64,000 nt of DNA from Portulaca oleracea (taxonomy: Eukaryota; Streptophyta; Magnoliopsida; Caryophyllales; Portulacaceae), in contig CM055874.1 in NCBI GenBank assembly GCA_029582165.1, forward strand, positions 46,871,769 through 46,935,768, given 5' to 3'. Below, in pieces: positions 11,751 to 22,476 of this stretch; the first letter of the stretch is position 1; every line of letters begins with the position of its first letter. The notes below the pieces were generated by a model, which was not told where the DNA came from, did no database searches, and saw nothing but the letters and a program-made list of their open reading frames with translations. The translations under genes were made by a program, and so were the position numbers.

Positions 11751-12764
11751 ATTTTTAAAAATGATATTATCTTGTGAAAAGAGGAACCTAACATCTCAAC
11801 CCAGGTATATTATAAAAAAATATCTATGAGTCGTGAATGCTCTAAGACAAACAATATATAGTCATATCTTATAGGCTAATAGATGGCTCAAAAAGGCTTC
11901 AGGCCAACTTTTTAAAGCCAAAAAAAAAAAAAGAAGAAGAAGAGAGAACCAGATCTCATACAAATGCAACTTAACAACGAGGGTGGGATCCGCTAGATGA
12001 ACACTGAGTTATGCAACTCATAGCTAAATACACTTATATCACTCTCAATCCACCTATAATGGTTGTAAAGAAGGAAAAGATTGTGACTCATCTTGTGTCA
12101 AGGCTTTATATGGTAATATATGTGATAACAACTTGACAAAACAATAGCAAGTATGCCTTCAGGATACTTGCTCCGCTGTTTTATATTACTAGTCTGACTA
12201 GTACGTGGTTTGCCTGACAATTATATGTATGAAATTTAATGAAATAGTAAATAAAAAATTTATATATTACATAAAAAATTAAATTTAACCCAAATTGATT
12301 AGTCAATTATTTGGTTATGGAAAAAATACAATGCATATCTTCTAAATTATAAATCACATGATTCACGTGTAGAAACTAAATATTTAGTTTGAAATTTTCT
12401 ATATCTACTGAAAAATGTATGATATAAATAGAAATCATAAATAGAGAGCATTGTTGATTAGGAACTACTGATTTATGAGGCACATTAAAATTATGTTGGC
12501 AATGGTCTAACTGTAATAATAAAATAAAAACATATCCAGGTATAATGCTACTAACACAAGGTTTGAGGAGATCTAAATATAGTCAATCTTCTGCCCATGC
12601 ACATGCATGTATGAAGAAACTGATTTTGGGAGACCCAAAAAGCATATTTTAGAAAAAGAAAAGAAAAAAAAAAGGAAAAAAAATGCTCAGAAACCAAAGG
12701 AACAAGAGAAGTCGGGTGAAAGAAATTTCATGCTTGCGTGTGTTACGTAATTTAAGCTAGGACC
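11751..12764. other. AT-rich DNA with a partial MITE end
   Basis: No gene is recognisable. About 12025-12110 resembles the right end of the MITE at 12765-13152 (TAAATACACTTA, then TGTGACTCATCTTGTGTCAAG), so it is probably a truncated relative. Confidence 0.4.
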
Positions 12765-13152
12765 ATGATAACCATCTTGACTCAATATGGTTCTTAACCA
12801 TCTTGAATTATTCATTATTTTATATTTTTGTAACTTTTATTAATATTTTCTTTAATAATTATATATATTTATTAATTATAATAATATAAAACTTATTAGG
12901 TAGGTGAAAAAATATAATAATAGCCTAATTTTATCAATCATAGTAGAAAATCCACATTTTATACATAGTTTTATATTTACAAAATAAATATAAATAAATA
13001 ATTATTTTTAACTTGTTTATAAGTTGTAGTAAACTTGAAAATGATGAAACATACCTTTAGAATGATTTAAATACACTTACATTTCACTCTATTAGTGATT
13101 TTGAAGAAATGTAAGATGGTTAAGAGTCATCCTGTGTCAAGATGTTTATCAT
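12765..13152. mobile_element. MITE with about 38-bp terminal inverted repeats (copy 1)
   Basis: The left end ATGATAACCATCTTGACTC mirrors the right end ending GTGTCAAGATGTTTATCAT, and both are followed inward by a second AAGATGGTTAAGA-type block. The AT-rich core matches the reverse complement of the element at 39160-39504 over more than 200 bases, which supports one mobile family present twice here. The superfamily is not clear. Confidence 0.7.
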
Positions 13153-13206
13153 TTTCGTTTAAGCTAATACGTCAAACTAGCCTAATAAGCTCAAACACAT
13201 GCATAT

Positions 13207-13218
13207 ACAAAGAGAGCA
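13207..13218 (+). repeat. Left 12-bp target duplication of the RRM-type LINE
   Basis: ACAAAGAGAGCA is repeated exactly at 16376-16387, directly after the poly(A) of the LINE. Confidence 0.85.
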
Positions 13219-16200
13219 ATCGGCGTGTCTTCTTTCAGTTGTGTAATTGCTTAGTACTATGACGACTCTAACACTCTCTCTCATTTTCGGGGACGGAAGG
13301 ATGGACAAAACCCTAACCGTGCTTGTCAGGTCGTCGGCGCCTCAAGTCTGCTACTGAACCACCGCGATCTCCGCCACTATCAACGCCGTACACGGTTAGG
13401 CATCTCTCTTCTGTGTTGTTCTCCAACTTTCAATTCCCAATACATTCGGTTCCTCTCGTCAGGTGAAATTCGAATCAATGAGAGAAAGTGAGAAGAGTGG
13501 CAGATGGAGAAGAAGGGAAGATGGAGGTTCTTCAACGATATTTGTTGGAAACATTCCGAAAAACTTGATTAATTTGGGTTAGGAGGTATCTTCAGGAGAT
13601 TTAGAGCAGTTAAGACCACCACAATTATCAATAGGAGGTTTGCGGATTTGAATTTTGGTTTCGTAGAACTCTAGAGGCGCCATGAAGCTTTGAGGTGTAT
13701 TCACCATCTCAATGGATCAGTAGTCATAGGAAATACAATCAGAGTGGATTAGGCTAAGAAGAATTCCATAGAGAAGAAGAGAAAAATGGTTTGGATTCCA
13801 AAAGCACCTATTGTCAACCAAAAGGGAAATCAAGAACTCAGGGTAAAAAGCGAGATTAACGAGGATTTCATGGAATGGCTCGCACGAAGCTTGGTATGCA
13901 CTTCAGCCGCTCCTAGGGACCTTGATGCATTGGCGTATCTGATCAAAGACAACTATGGCCCTTTTGAGAAGATTTCTGCGCTCAGTGGTGTCAAATACAT
14001 CCTCACATTTGCTACGCTGCAAGAAATGAAGGATGCTTTGGCGAATCCAATGAAATTGCTTGATTGGTTCTCTGAGATCAAGCCTTGGTAAGTTTATGAG
14101 ACCTCAGAATCAAGAAGAGTGTGGGTGGATATAATTGGAGTTCCTCCTCATGGATGGGCGTGGGAGAACTTTGAAAGATGTGCTAACCCGTGAGGCAGAT
14201 TATTATCTCTAGCTAGATGTATCTCATCGACCAACCAATTCGAAACCATGAGAGCTTTAATCCATACTGATGTGTCAAAAGAATTGAGGGTGAATTAGTG
14301 CTAGACATTCAAAATTGTGCATTCAAAGTCTTTATTAGGGAAGTGAGCTCACATCTCATCCCTCCCTCAATAATTCATGAGCATAATTCTGATGGTGCTG
14401 GGTTGAATTATTCAAGTGAAAGTAATTGCAGCGAAGAAGATGATGATGATGAAGGTCATCATGGAAGCAATGGCCAGATTCCAGACGTTCCAGATCCCTC
14501 ATTAAGTCCTGCAAGTCCAATTCGTAATCAGATAGATCTTCAAGAGGAGGAGGTGAATAGATAAGAAACAGTTATGGATTCTGAAGAGGCCATCAATTTG
14601 TCCCTAGCCGTTGTGCCAGTTACCAATGATGAGCAGCTAATAAATGTGACAGCTGCATTGGGAGGCAACGCTGCAATTGGGTTGGAAAAATCAGTTGAAA
14701 TTTTAAATGAACCCATTCAACATCTGGAAATTGAAGCAGCGTCTCATCATAATCGAGATAATCTTCCCAATGATCAAGCTTCTGATGATAAAATCTCACT
14801 CTCTTCTAACAGTGATTCTATTATGAATGCTAGAATTCTCATTGCTGAGAAAACAATTGAATTTGGAATGATGAGTGGTTTTATGCGTGCAAATAAAAAT
14901 ACCGATCCCAAAAAGCATTTTGAAAAGAAGCTCTCTGTAAGAAGAAGGGAGAAGAGGGAAAAGTCAAAAGAAAGTGAAAGGAGGAAAAGGAGAGTTGCAG
15001 TTTCTTTAACTACACCTTCTACTGAAAGTGAGTCTTTTTGATTTTGTGGATTGGTATGAGGATTGTGAGGGGTATAGGCGATATGGGGAAGAAGAAGTCT
15101 GTTAGAAAGAGATCTTCGTTTTTTATGCAAAATAATGTTTTTTAATTGGCAACACTGGGTTTTGGGTTCTGTAGTGATTCACTCTGATGTTGAAGCTGCT
15201 GTTATGGTTGTTGTTCGGTATCTGCTTTGTGGCTCCTCTGTTTGCAGTATGGGTGTTGTTTCCCTCTCTTTTATGGGATGTGCTCCATTTGGGAAAATCT
15301 TGCTCTTCACATGTTTGAAATCTTGGTTTGGAGTGTTGTTCTTGGGAGATTGAACAATCAATACATGCTTCAAGGATTAGGGATCTTGCAATCTTTCTCC
15401 AACATTTGTCCACTGTGTGATTTGAATGGGTGGGCCAACAGGTGCAGTAGCAACATTCTTTACGAGATCTGTTTGAAAGTTGGGTGCAATTCAAATTCCA
15501 AATCAAGATGAAAACATCCTTCTGGCTTGCTTCTTTAGCTGTGATGTGGTCAATTTGATGTCAGTGAAATGCAATGACTTTGTTCAAATGGGATAAAGCA
15601 GGGTTCTGGTGTTGCATAATGTCATATGGTGGGTTTTCCTTTGGTCTACTGGCTGAAAAGAATTTCAAAACTACTCAAAGTCACAAATTGGCTATCCATT
15701 TCAATCAAATGTCTTCATCTTTCAGTGAGGTCCTGATGTATCGCTTGGGTGCTTCTGTCATGATTACTATATTTGTCGTCCTAATCTGTCTCAGCTGAGT
15801 GTTTAGGGTGCCCAGGTTACTGTATCTTTGTGCATTGACTTCCATTGTCTTCTTTTGCAGTAGTTTGCAATGGTTTGCTTTATAAATGGGGTTGCTCTTT
15901 TGGTCTGGAATCTTGCAAAGGGTGAGCTTTTCAGAGTAGCAGTGTCACATAAATATCAATAAGTGCTTCGTTGATAGATGGATGCAACTTCACTGGTGGG
16001 CTCTTTGTCATATGTTCTACAAATTATTGATGTGGTTATTCAGATAAGTTGGTCGAGTTATTATGATTTGCTATGGTGTTTGACGTATGTGAATTGCTAT
16101 GGCATTGGACAATCAAGAAAGAGGCACAAAGTTGGAATGAGTAAGTGTGGATTGATGGGTTTCATTATCATCTTTTGGTTGGGTGGGTTTCAATGCTATT

Positions 16201-16375
16201 TTATGCTGCCTGTAATGTCTCTCAGCAGTGAATTATTATTACTTAGGGTCTGCTTGTACCCCTCAAATGTGGATTTGTTGCTCAAGTTGTGCTTTGGTGC
16301 TTTGGGTGGTGCTTTTTGGCTCCCAATTATCTTTTGAATAAAAGCGCTTATTAGCCGCTACTTATCAAAAAAAAA
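13219..16375 (+). mobile_element. LINE with RRM-type ORF1, no reverse transcriptase seen
   Basis: A non-LTR element bounded by perfect 12-bp target duplications (ACAAAGAGAGCA) and ending in AATAAAAGCGC, then a poly(A) run at about 16367-16375. The first half encodes a decayed ORF1 with an RNA recognition motif. Plant LINEs with an RRM in ORF1 are known (for example BNR elements of beet). The 1.3 kb after ORF1 (15042-16375) contains no reverse transcriptase, endonuclease or RNase H blocks that I can read in any frame. It resembles a long 3' region with TTTGCAATGGTTTGCTTT-type wording. The intact ends and target duplication suggest that it inserted in roughly this form, by help from another LINE. 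Confidence 0.85.
13500..15041 (+). pseudogene. LINE ORF1: RRM plus DUF4283-like domain, broken
   Basis: ORF1 proteins of LINEs bind the element RNA. The RRM is visible as SSTIFVGNIPKNLINLG (RNP2-like IFVGNI at 13538-13555) and FADLNFGFVEL (RNP1-like NFGFVEL near 13651) with RCIHHLNGSVVIGNTIRVD. Several stops interrupt it. The longest open part at 13786-14091 follows in frame (KMVWIPKAPIVNQKG to WFSEIKPW). Next comes VWVDIIGVPPHGWAWENFE and LLSLARCISSTN, the DUF4283-like block common to plant LINE ORF1. The C-terminal part is acidic (SEEDDDDEGHH, 14298-14564) and then, after a stop, ends in a basic segment RRREKREKSKESERRKRRV at 14574-15041. The domain names come from family knowledge. Confidence 0.75.
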
Positions 16376-16387
16376 ACAAAGAGAGCA
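16376..16387 (+). repeat. Right 12-bp target duplication of the RRM-type LINE
   Basis: ACAAAGAGAGCA is identical to 13207-13218 and immediately follows the poly(A) tail. Confidence 0.85.
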
Positions 16388-17113
16388 CAGGAAACACAAA
16401 GTAAAGCCAAATCAGGGCATCCTAATGGCACCATCACACCCTCTCATCCAACTAATTGATCCTAACCCACCAAAGACCTAGCACACTTCGTTCCTAATCT
16501 TATCCAACTTGATAAACCCAAAAATACAATGAACCAATCTCGTTTATTTCACATTCAATATTTGACAATGCGACCTTTTCGTAGCTAGCGCTATGAACCA
16601 TATAGCGTTGATGGTCTGATTACAACACGAAGTTTAAGCTATATCATCTTATCAAACAACACTTGTGAATTCGACTATCATTTGCGCCAACCTTTCTTTA
16701 GTCAATGCATTACATTATCGTTAATATCCACATCACTTTCCACAATACATCCCAATCACTTTCTACAATACATCCCAAATACTGACCTTACCCTAGCTTG
16801 GTATAACTTCCCCTCCAAAGCTTGATTGTTGTCTTCTCGATCACACCCACTGAAATGACAATTCATATACTCTGTTGTGGACCTAATCAATCTAAAACTC
16901 TTAGACTCCAAGGTATCATGTCAAATTCTACCTTATTCTATCTCTCATTCCACACATCAAAACAAAACTATATCATTCACAAAAAAACCTCATTGCATGA
17001 GAAAGTCCTACTTTCAAAATTACTTTAAAAATTGAATAACTATGCTTGCTCGAAATGTTCTAAGTCACTTGTAGATTGCAGATGAAAGTAAAAAAAATGA
17101 AAAAGAAAAAGTC

Positions 17114-17154
<41 letters not shown>

Positions 17155-17837
17155 AATTGATACGTGGATAACAATTATCAAGATGAAAAAGAGAATGTCC
17201 TTGAAACTAGAAATGTCTATTTTCCAATGACTAAAGAGTCAATAGTACAAGCATCCATTGTGAAAATAAAAACATGTTGTTGACAATCAAATTATAAAAT
17301 TCTCAGTCTGCATGTTTTATTCAGATAAAAATGGGGATGAGGGAATAAAACTATCAATCTTGATTGTTGCTAAATTTTTTTATTAATAATTTTGTTGTTT
17401 GGACTTATAATCACTCTTTGGAACAATCCTTAATTATGTATGAGAACAATTCAAATAAAAGTATTGATACAAGGGTCTCTTAGATTACAATGTACAACTT
17501 TTTGCCAAAGTTTAAAAAAACACCATGAAATTGTGGTGCTAAGGTCAGATTTGCCAACAAATGCTCCATCTGTTCTACAATAATTGTCACTTTTAATTTT
17601 TTATGGTCTCCAATACATCACTTTAACTTTCAATTTCTAACCTTGTACTTTTAAAGAAATTACGTTACTATATTCATATGAAAACACGACAAATCTATGA
17701 TGTTAACTTTATATTTTAAATCAATTTAGATGTCCAATAACTACTGGTCAAATTTTATAAATGCTAATTGTACGTAATCCATATCGACTAATCTACAATT
17801 ATAAAAAGCAAATATATTATTATTATTATTATTATTA

Positions 17838-17876
<39 letters not shown>

Positions 17877-17892
17877 CCGATTGATTGATTGA
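16388..17892. other. AT-rich intergenic DNA with microsatellites
   Basis: No gene is recognisable. It contains a (TA)n run at about 17116-17152, a (TTA)n run at about 17816-17841 and a (GATT)n run at about 17842-17896, the last directly abutting the RTE reverse-transcriptase fragment. Confidence 0.7.
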
Positions 17893-18163
17893 TTGAGTAG
17901 GTCGAAGACGGAGTATATTAGGTGTTCGTTTAGCGGGGTTGATTGGGAAGACAACACTGAAGCTATTACAATTGGTGACCGCACGCTATATATTAAGGAT
18001 AAAATTTATGAGAACAAATATAAATGGTTTGGTTGTATATGCTACAAGAGTATGTGTGGATGCATCCATAAGGAGATGTGAAAAAGTTACGTTATCACCA
18101 TTTCGTCATGGGTGTAGGAAGCCTAAGAAATATATGAAGAAGGTGATTGGAGTTGATTTGAAG
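17893..18163 (+). pseudogene. RTE-type LINE reverse transcriptase C-terminus, 5' piece
   Basis: The frame reads LSRSKTEYIRCSFSG, then DKIYENKYKWFGCI. A shifted frame continues CVDASIRRCEKVTLSPFRHG and RKPKKYMKKVIGVDLK. This is the well-known end of RTE-clade reverse transcriptases in plants (LSRSKTEYM, then KMRENRLRWFGHV, then RRGRGRPKKYWGEVI). A block of the fingers and thumb between GDRT and YIKDKIYENK is missing. The sequence is cut after DLK by the inverted-repeat element at 18164-19500 and resumes at 19501. Confidence 0.72.
18155..18163 (+). repeat. Left 9-bp target duplication of the long-TIR element
   Basis: GATTTGAAG here and AATTTGAAG at 19501-19509 differ at one base. A 9-bp duplication is characteristic of Mutator-like transposition. 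Confidence 0.75.
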
Positions 18164-19500
18164 CCAAAAATTGGTGGGAGGTGCCACACATTTCTAACAA
18201 CTGACTAGAAGGGGATCACTTTTTTTTAATGCACACGAAGGGGACCACATCTTCAAAGAACTGGCTGCTGGGTGATTTTCCGACCATTTTGACTGAATGT
18301 CGGCGATGTATATATGAAAAGATAGAAATACCCCTATGTTTTATCAAACAATTGCTGGGAAGTGTGATATATTTCTAAAACTGACTGAACGGTGACCACT
18401 TTTTTCACACCTCTTCTCTGCACTCTTTCCTCCCCCAAATATCAATACAACTCCACCCATCAAAACCATAAACAAAACCATCGTCTTCTTCTTCTTCTTC
18501 ATTCTTCCACCACCCGACCACCACCACAACCACCAATCCAACCGCCAACAACACCACCATCACTCAATTCGGCACTCAGCCACCACCGAGAACCACCACA
18601 GCGATTTTTAAATCAAACCACAATCTAAGTTTGACACAACCAAGCACAAATCCTTCTCCTCATTCCATCAACATGTAAATTTCTCAAACTATTTTTTGTT
18701 TTTGGATCTTAACCCAACCCATCAAGACCTAATATCAAGCATGCAAGGAGAGAGAAGGAGAAACGGCGTCAGGTGCGGCATTTGATTGTCGTGGGTTTGG
18801 GCGTCGGTCAACATAGGTCGTTGGTAGCGGCCTTAGCGGCAGCTGCGGGTCTAGTCGCGTGAAATAGAGGATAAACGGGATGGTTCAAGATTGAGCTCGG
18901 GTGGTTATGGGGTTTTTAGGTAGCTGGAGTGGCTTTTTCTGGCGATAATTGGGTTGCAAAAATGGAGTCTAATTGTTGGTTATGGTATGGGTGTTGAATT
19001 CAGTTTGAATCAGGGAATGTGAAGATGGATTTGTGCTTGGTTGTGTCCAACTTAGATTGTGATTTGATTAAAATGGCCATCGTGTTCTCAGTGGTGGCTG
19101 AGCGTTGAGTGGTGGTGTTGGTTGGACTGGTGGTAGTGGTAGTGGTGGTGGTCGGGTGGTGGATGAATGAAGAAGAAGATGGGTTTGTTTATGGTTTTGA
19201 TGGATGGAGTTGTATTTGATATTTGGGGAGGAGAGAGTGCAGAGAAGAGGTGTAAAAAGAGTGGTCCTCGTCTAGTCAGTTTTTAGAAATATATAGCACC
19301 TCCTAGTAATTGTTTGATAAAACATAGGGATATTTCTGTCTTTTCATATATATATATATCGCCGGAATTCAGTGAAAACGATCGAAAAATCATCCATCAG
19401 CCAGTTCTTTGAAGATGTGGTCCCCTGCGAGTACATTAGAAAAAGTAGTCCCCTTTTAATCAGTTATCAGAAATGTGTGACACCTTCCAACAATTTTTTG
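18164..19500. mobile_element. Mutator-like non-coding element with about 480-bp inverted repeats
   Basis: Left arm about 18164-18660 and right arm about 19010-19500 are inverted copies. The outer ends are CAAAAATTGGTGGGAGGTG and its partner CACCTTCCAACAATTTTTTG. The middle of each arm holds the CTCTGCACTCT, CATCAAAACCATAAACAAA and CCACCACCCGACCACC blocks, and the inner end holds GACACAACCAAGCACAAAT. A loop of about 350 bp (18665-19010) is GC-richer but has no recognised ORF. The flanks are a 9-bp near-perfect direct repeat, and removing the element rejoins an RTE reading frame. I saw no transposase. Confidence 0.82.
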
Positions 19501-19580
19501 AATTTGAAGCATATAGGCTTATTAAAGGACATAGCATTTGACAAGAGTTTGATTAGGCATACTTTCAATCATCCAATCCA
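19501..19580 (+). pseudogene. RTE reverse transcriptase, 3' piece after the insertion
   Basis: Starting at the target duplication the plus strand reads DLKHIGLLKDIAFDKSLIRH, which continues the RTE C-terminus (family wording DLKLLGLTEDMALDRNLW) exactly where the upstream piece stops at VIGVDLK. The downstream stretch 19581-20116 shows no further recognisable sequence. Confidence 0.7.
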
Positions 19581-20116
19581 TTATTGCATGATGTGCAACT
19601 ACCTGTACCATCTGCGACCAATTTGATCTTCAAACATTGAACCAAATTAACGAAAAGGAAGGTAGAGATCACACCTTTACTCAGCCATAAATACTGTGAA
19701 ATGCAATAACTAATGAGTTCAAGTTCTCACTAGCTAGTGTCCTTCAAATCTAACTTGCAAGTAGTCTAACACCAAAATTAGTTATGGGTCATTTTAAAAA
19801 TTAAATAGCTTTCATTTTTGCAAAATTTCATTCGTACCATTAAGCTATAGTGTTTTTGCAACTATCTTTTTATAATCAACAAGACAAATTCAAGATTAGA
19901 ATATGAGTACAATAAAATTGTTATTATAGGTTTTTCTTTCTTATAAAAGAAGAAATATTCATAAGCGAAAAGTCATTACAACATCAACGATAGAAATAAT
20001 CCAACAAACATAAATTTAGGGTTTGGGCTTCAAATAATTCATGCTATTAGCATTGTGACCGAAAATAATTTAAACTAACTTTTCAGCTACCAGTAGGTAT
20101 TTTTAAATCATTTAAT

Positions 20117-20297
20117 AATTTAGCTTGCCCTTTATCTAGTCCAAGTTCCCCACATCCTTCTCCATGTACTTGATTAATTGTATTTTATTTACAAATGAAA
20201 AAACTCTTTTCATTGACATGTTGTGCACATATATATTACTCATTTGTTATACATGGCTAGTGAAACATTATATGGGTAAGTCATTTGATAATTTAAC
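20117..20297 (+). repeat. Tandem duplicate left of the LTR element
   Basis: AGCTTGCCCTTTATCTAG through GTTATACATGGCTAG is repeated, with differences, at 23997-24150 on the other side of the LTR element. The LTR element went in at the junction between the two units. The right-hand copy runs directly into the Harbinger transposase fragment. Confidence 0.65.
20293..20297 (+). repeat. Target duplication TTAAC, left copy
   Basis: TTAAC immediately precedes TGTTGATG and is repeated exactly at 23993-23997 after the other LTR. Confidence 0.85.
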
Positions 20298-20912
20298 TGT
20301 TGATGTAAAATCGGTGTAGGATGGGAATTACTTAGATAAGCAAGAGAGTCGTAGGCGTACCCACTCTCCTTTGACTTATATACCAACCGTATATAGTCGC
20401 AGGATATAACTCTTGTCTTATAGGGAGGAAACTTATCAAACTCTCTTACCAAACTTAAGGAGTGTTGCAATCACAATATAAGAAAGGGTGCTTAAGGAGG
20501 AATGAATCTCCCATGAAAGAGGCAAATGACACCCTATTTATAATGCAAGAAATGCACTCTTGGATAGGGTGGATAAGAGGATGACTAATATGGATAAGGT
20601 AGTTAGAATATCCAACCAACCCTAACTACCCTTATCAACATAAGTAATATGTGTTAAAACAATTGTAAACATGTGAAAGACATGAGAAACAAGCTCTCTG
20701 CACATAATTTGATCTTGCCGAGGCTTGGCACGCCCGTGTCTAACCCGACACTCCCGTGCCAAGCACTCTTCACCCAAATTCAGGCCTTTTAGACCCGTGA
20801 AGTCATTAAATGACTTCCTTAGATCTCCTTAGCTTGTCTTACATACTTATACTTAGTTTTCCATGCCTTTTAAATTTACAAGACACACACATACACTTGA
20901 AAAACCTCAACA
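20298..20912 (-). repeat. 3' LTR of the non-coding LTR element
   Basis: The LTR begins TGTTGATGTAAAATCGG and ends AAAACCTCAACA. On the minus strand it contains TATAAATAGGG (plus-strand positions about 20525-20540). The adjacent internal sequence on the minus strand is a purine tract AATGGCGGAGGAT, which marks this as the 3' LTR of a minus-strand element. Confidence 0.9.
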
Positions 20913-21766
20913 ATCCTCCGCCATTTCGAGTGTATGGAATTCTTAACTTATATTCCAAAGACACCTTTGCCAATAAAACATGTTAAAACACACAACTCAA
21001 ACACACAAGAGAGTAAGGATCAGTTATCCATCATAGATAGTTTCTTGCGAATTGAACTTCTATGTAGTGAACATAATTACAAACGTCTGAATGTGATAGT
21101 TGACAAAGCATTGAACTTCACATCCTTGTTGAACATTTGGATACATCACACTGACATAACTTAACCAAATAAGAAACCTCAAAACTTATGACACTATTAT
21201 TTGCCATGTGTCCCATATCCTCTCGTAAGCAAATTAGAGCCAAGCCCATTAGCTCCTTGAGGCGGCTACACCTCTTGCTCACATAGGTAGACTGAAACTT
21301 ATATGCTCCTGTAATCGAGCCCCCATCCTTAATCAGTCTATTAAGAGTAAACACTCAACCTCTAAACATTACAGCTTAAGCACAACTCTTAACCTTGGGA
21401 TAGTTTTAGAATTTTGTGCTATCACAAACACTATCTAATAGAGTCACACTCCTAGAGCTTGGCATCAAGCCAAGTATCTAAAAGAGGCACTATTATTAGT
21501 GTTAGTTAAAATTGGGCTTATTCCTATCCCCCCTGATAATATAAAATTATCAAGTCCTTGTTTAGTCCTTTAACTAAAGGATTAAACCGAGGTCTTACTT
21601 AAATAACTTGAAGATCTCGAAAACAGTGACCTACTTCATTATTGACCAATAAGGATCACTAGATAAAACCATATCTTTCTATGATCATTATTAAACTTTG
21701 AAGGTAGTCATACTTAATAACACTTGTAACTTAAACTTGAATACTTATAATACATCGACTCTATAC

Positions 21767-22476
21767 ATACAACTAAACCATTGTATTATAGTTCAATACC
21801 GAAATCCATACAACTATACCGTTGTATTACTTCTCGATACTGAAAAAGAACTTAACTTTTGCAATCAATATAATTAAACCATCATATTATAAGCAATGAA
21901 TTTGAATACTTAAACTTTACTTGCAATCAATATGACTTAAATTTTCATATTGTAGGCTTATAGCAATCAATATTGTAGGTCTTAGCAATCAATATGATTA
22001 AACTATCATATTGTAAGCTCTTGACAATCAATATTGTAGGCTCCATAGCAATCAATATTGTAGATTATCTAGCAATCAATATGATTAAACTATCATATTG
22101 TAGGCTAGTATAATAATCAATATTGTAGGCTACTTAAGAATAACCTCACATTAAACCATGTACTTAAAGGAACCATAATCAACTTGTAAGTTTAATCTCG
22201 ACATGTAATTAAACCATTACATCTTAAACTAAGTATGTAATTAAACCATTACAACTTGCACTTAATATAAACTTTATTAAGTTGTCATGGAGAATAAATT
22301 CCTTACTTATACACTTATAGAATTTAAAACTCCATCTCATATATGTAATTAAACTATTACATATTGGACATTTGCTACAAAATATGTAACTAAAATTAAT
22401 TACATTTTACTTTATTTGGCCATATCATCTTATAGAGAATACTACTTAACTTATAATGTGAATAAACCTTCACATT
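21767..22476 (-). repeat. Array of about 13 mini-hairpins with a shared A-rich loop
   Basis: On the plus strand many perfect or near-perfect short stems flank loops of the form TAAACC or TAAACT. Examples: ATACAA/TTGTAT (21767-21786), ATACAAC/GTTGTAT (21808-21827), CAATATGA/TCATATTG (21928-21952, 21990-22013, 22077-22100), ACAT/ATGT (22148-22161), ATGTAAT/ATTACAT (22203-22222), TGTAAT/ATTACA (22236-22253), ACTTAATA/TATTAAGT (22260-22282), ATATGTAAT/ATTACATAT (22341-22364), ATGTAA/TTACAT (22384-22405) and AATGTGAA/TTCACATT (22455-22476). The stem sequence changes from unit to unit but stays self-complementary. Between them lie shorter CAATATTG units followed by TAGGC. In the element's own RNA (minus strand) the loop reads GGUUUA or AGUUUA. 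The function is unknown. Confidence 0.8.

Noticed and set aside
21880..22135. A CRISPR-like array, because short units recur with variable parts
   Set aside because: Repeats and spacers are not regular in length, the genome is a plant, and the units are hairpins inside an LTR retrotransposon.
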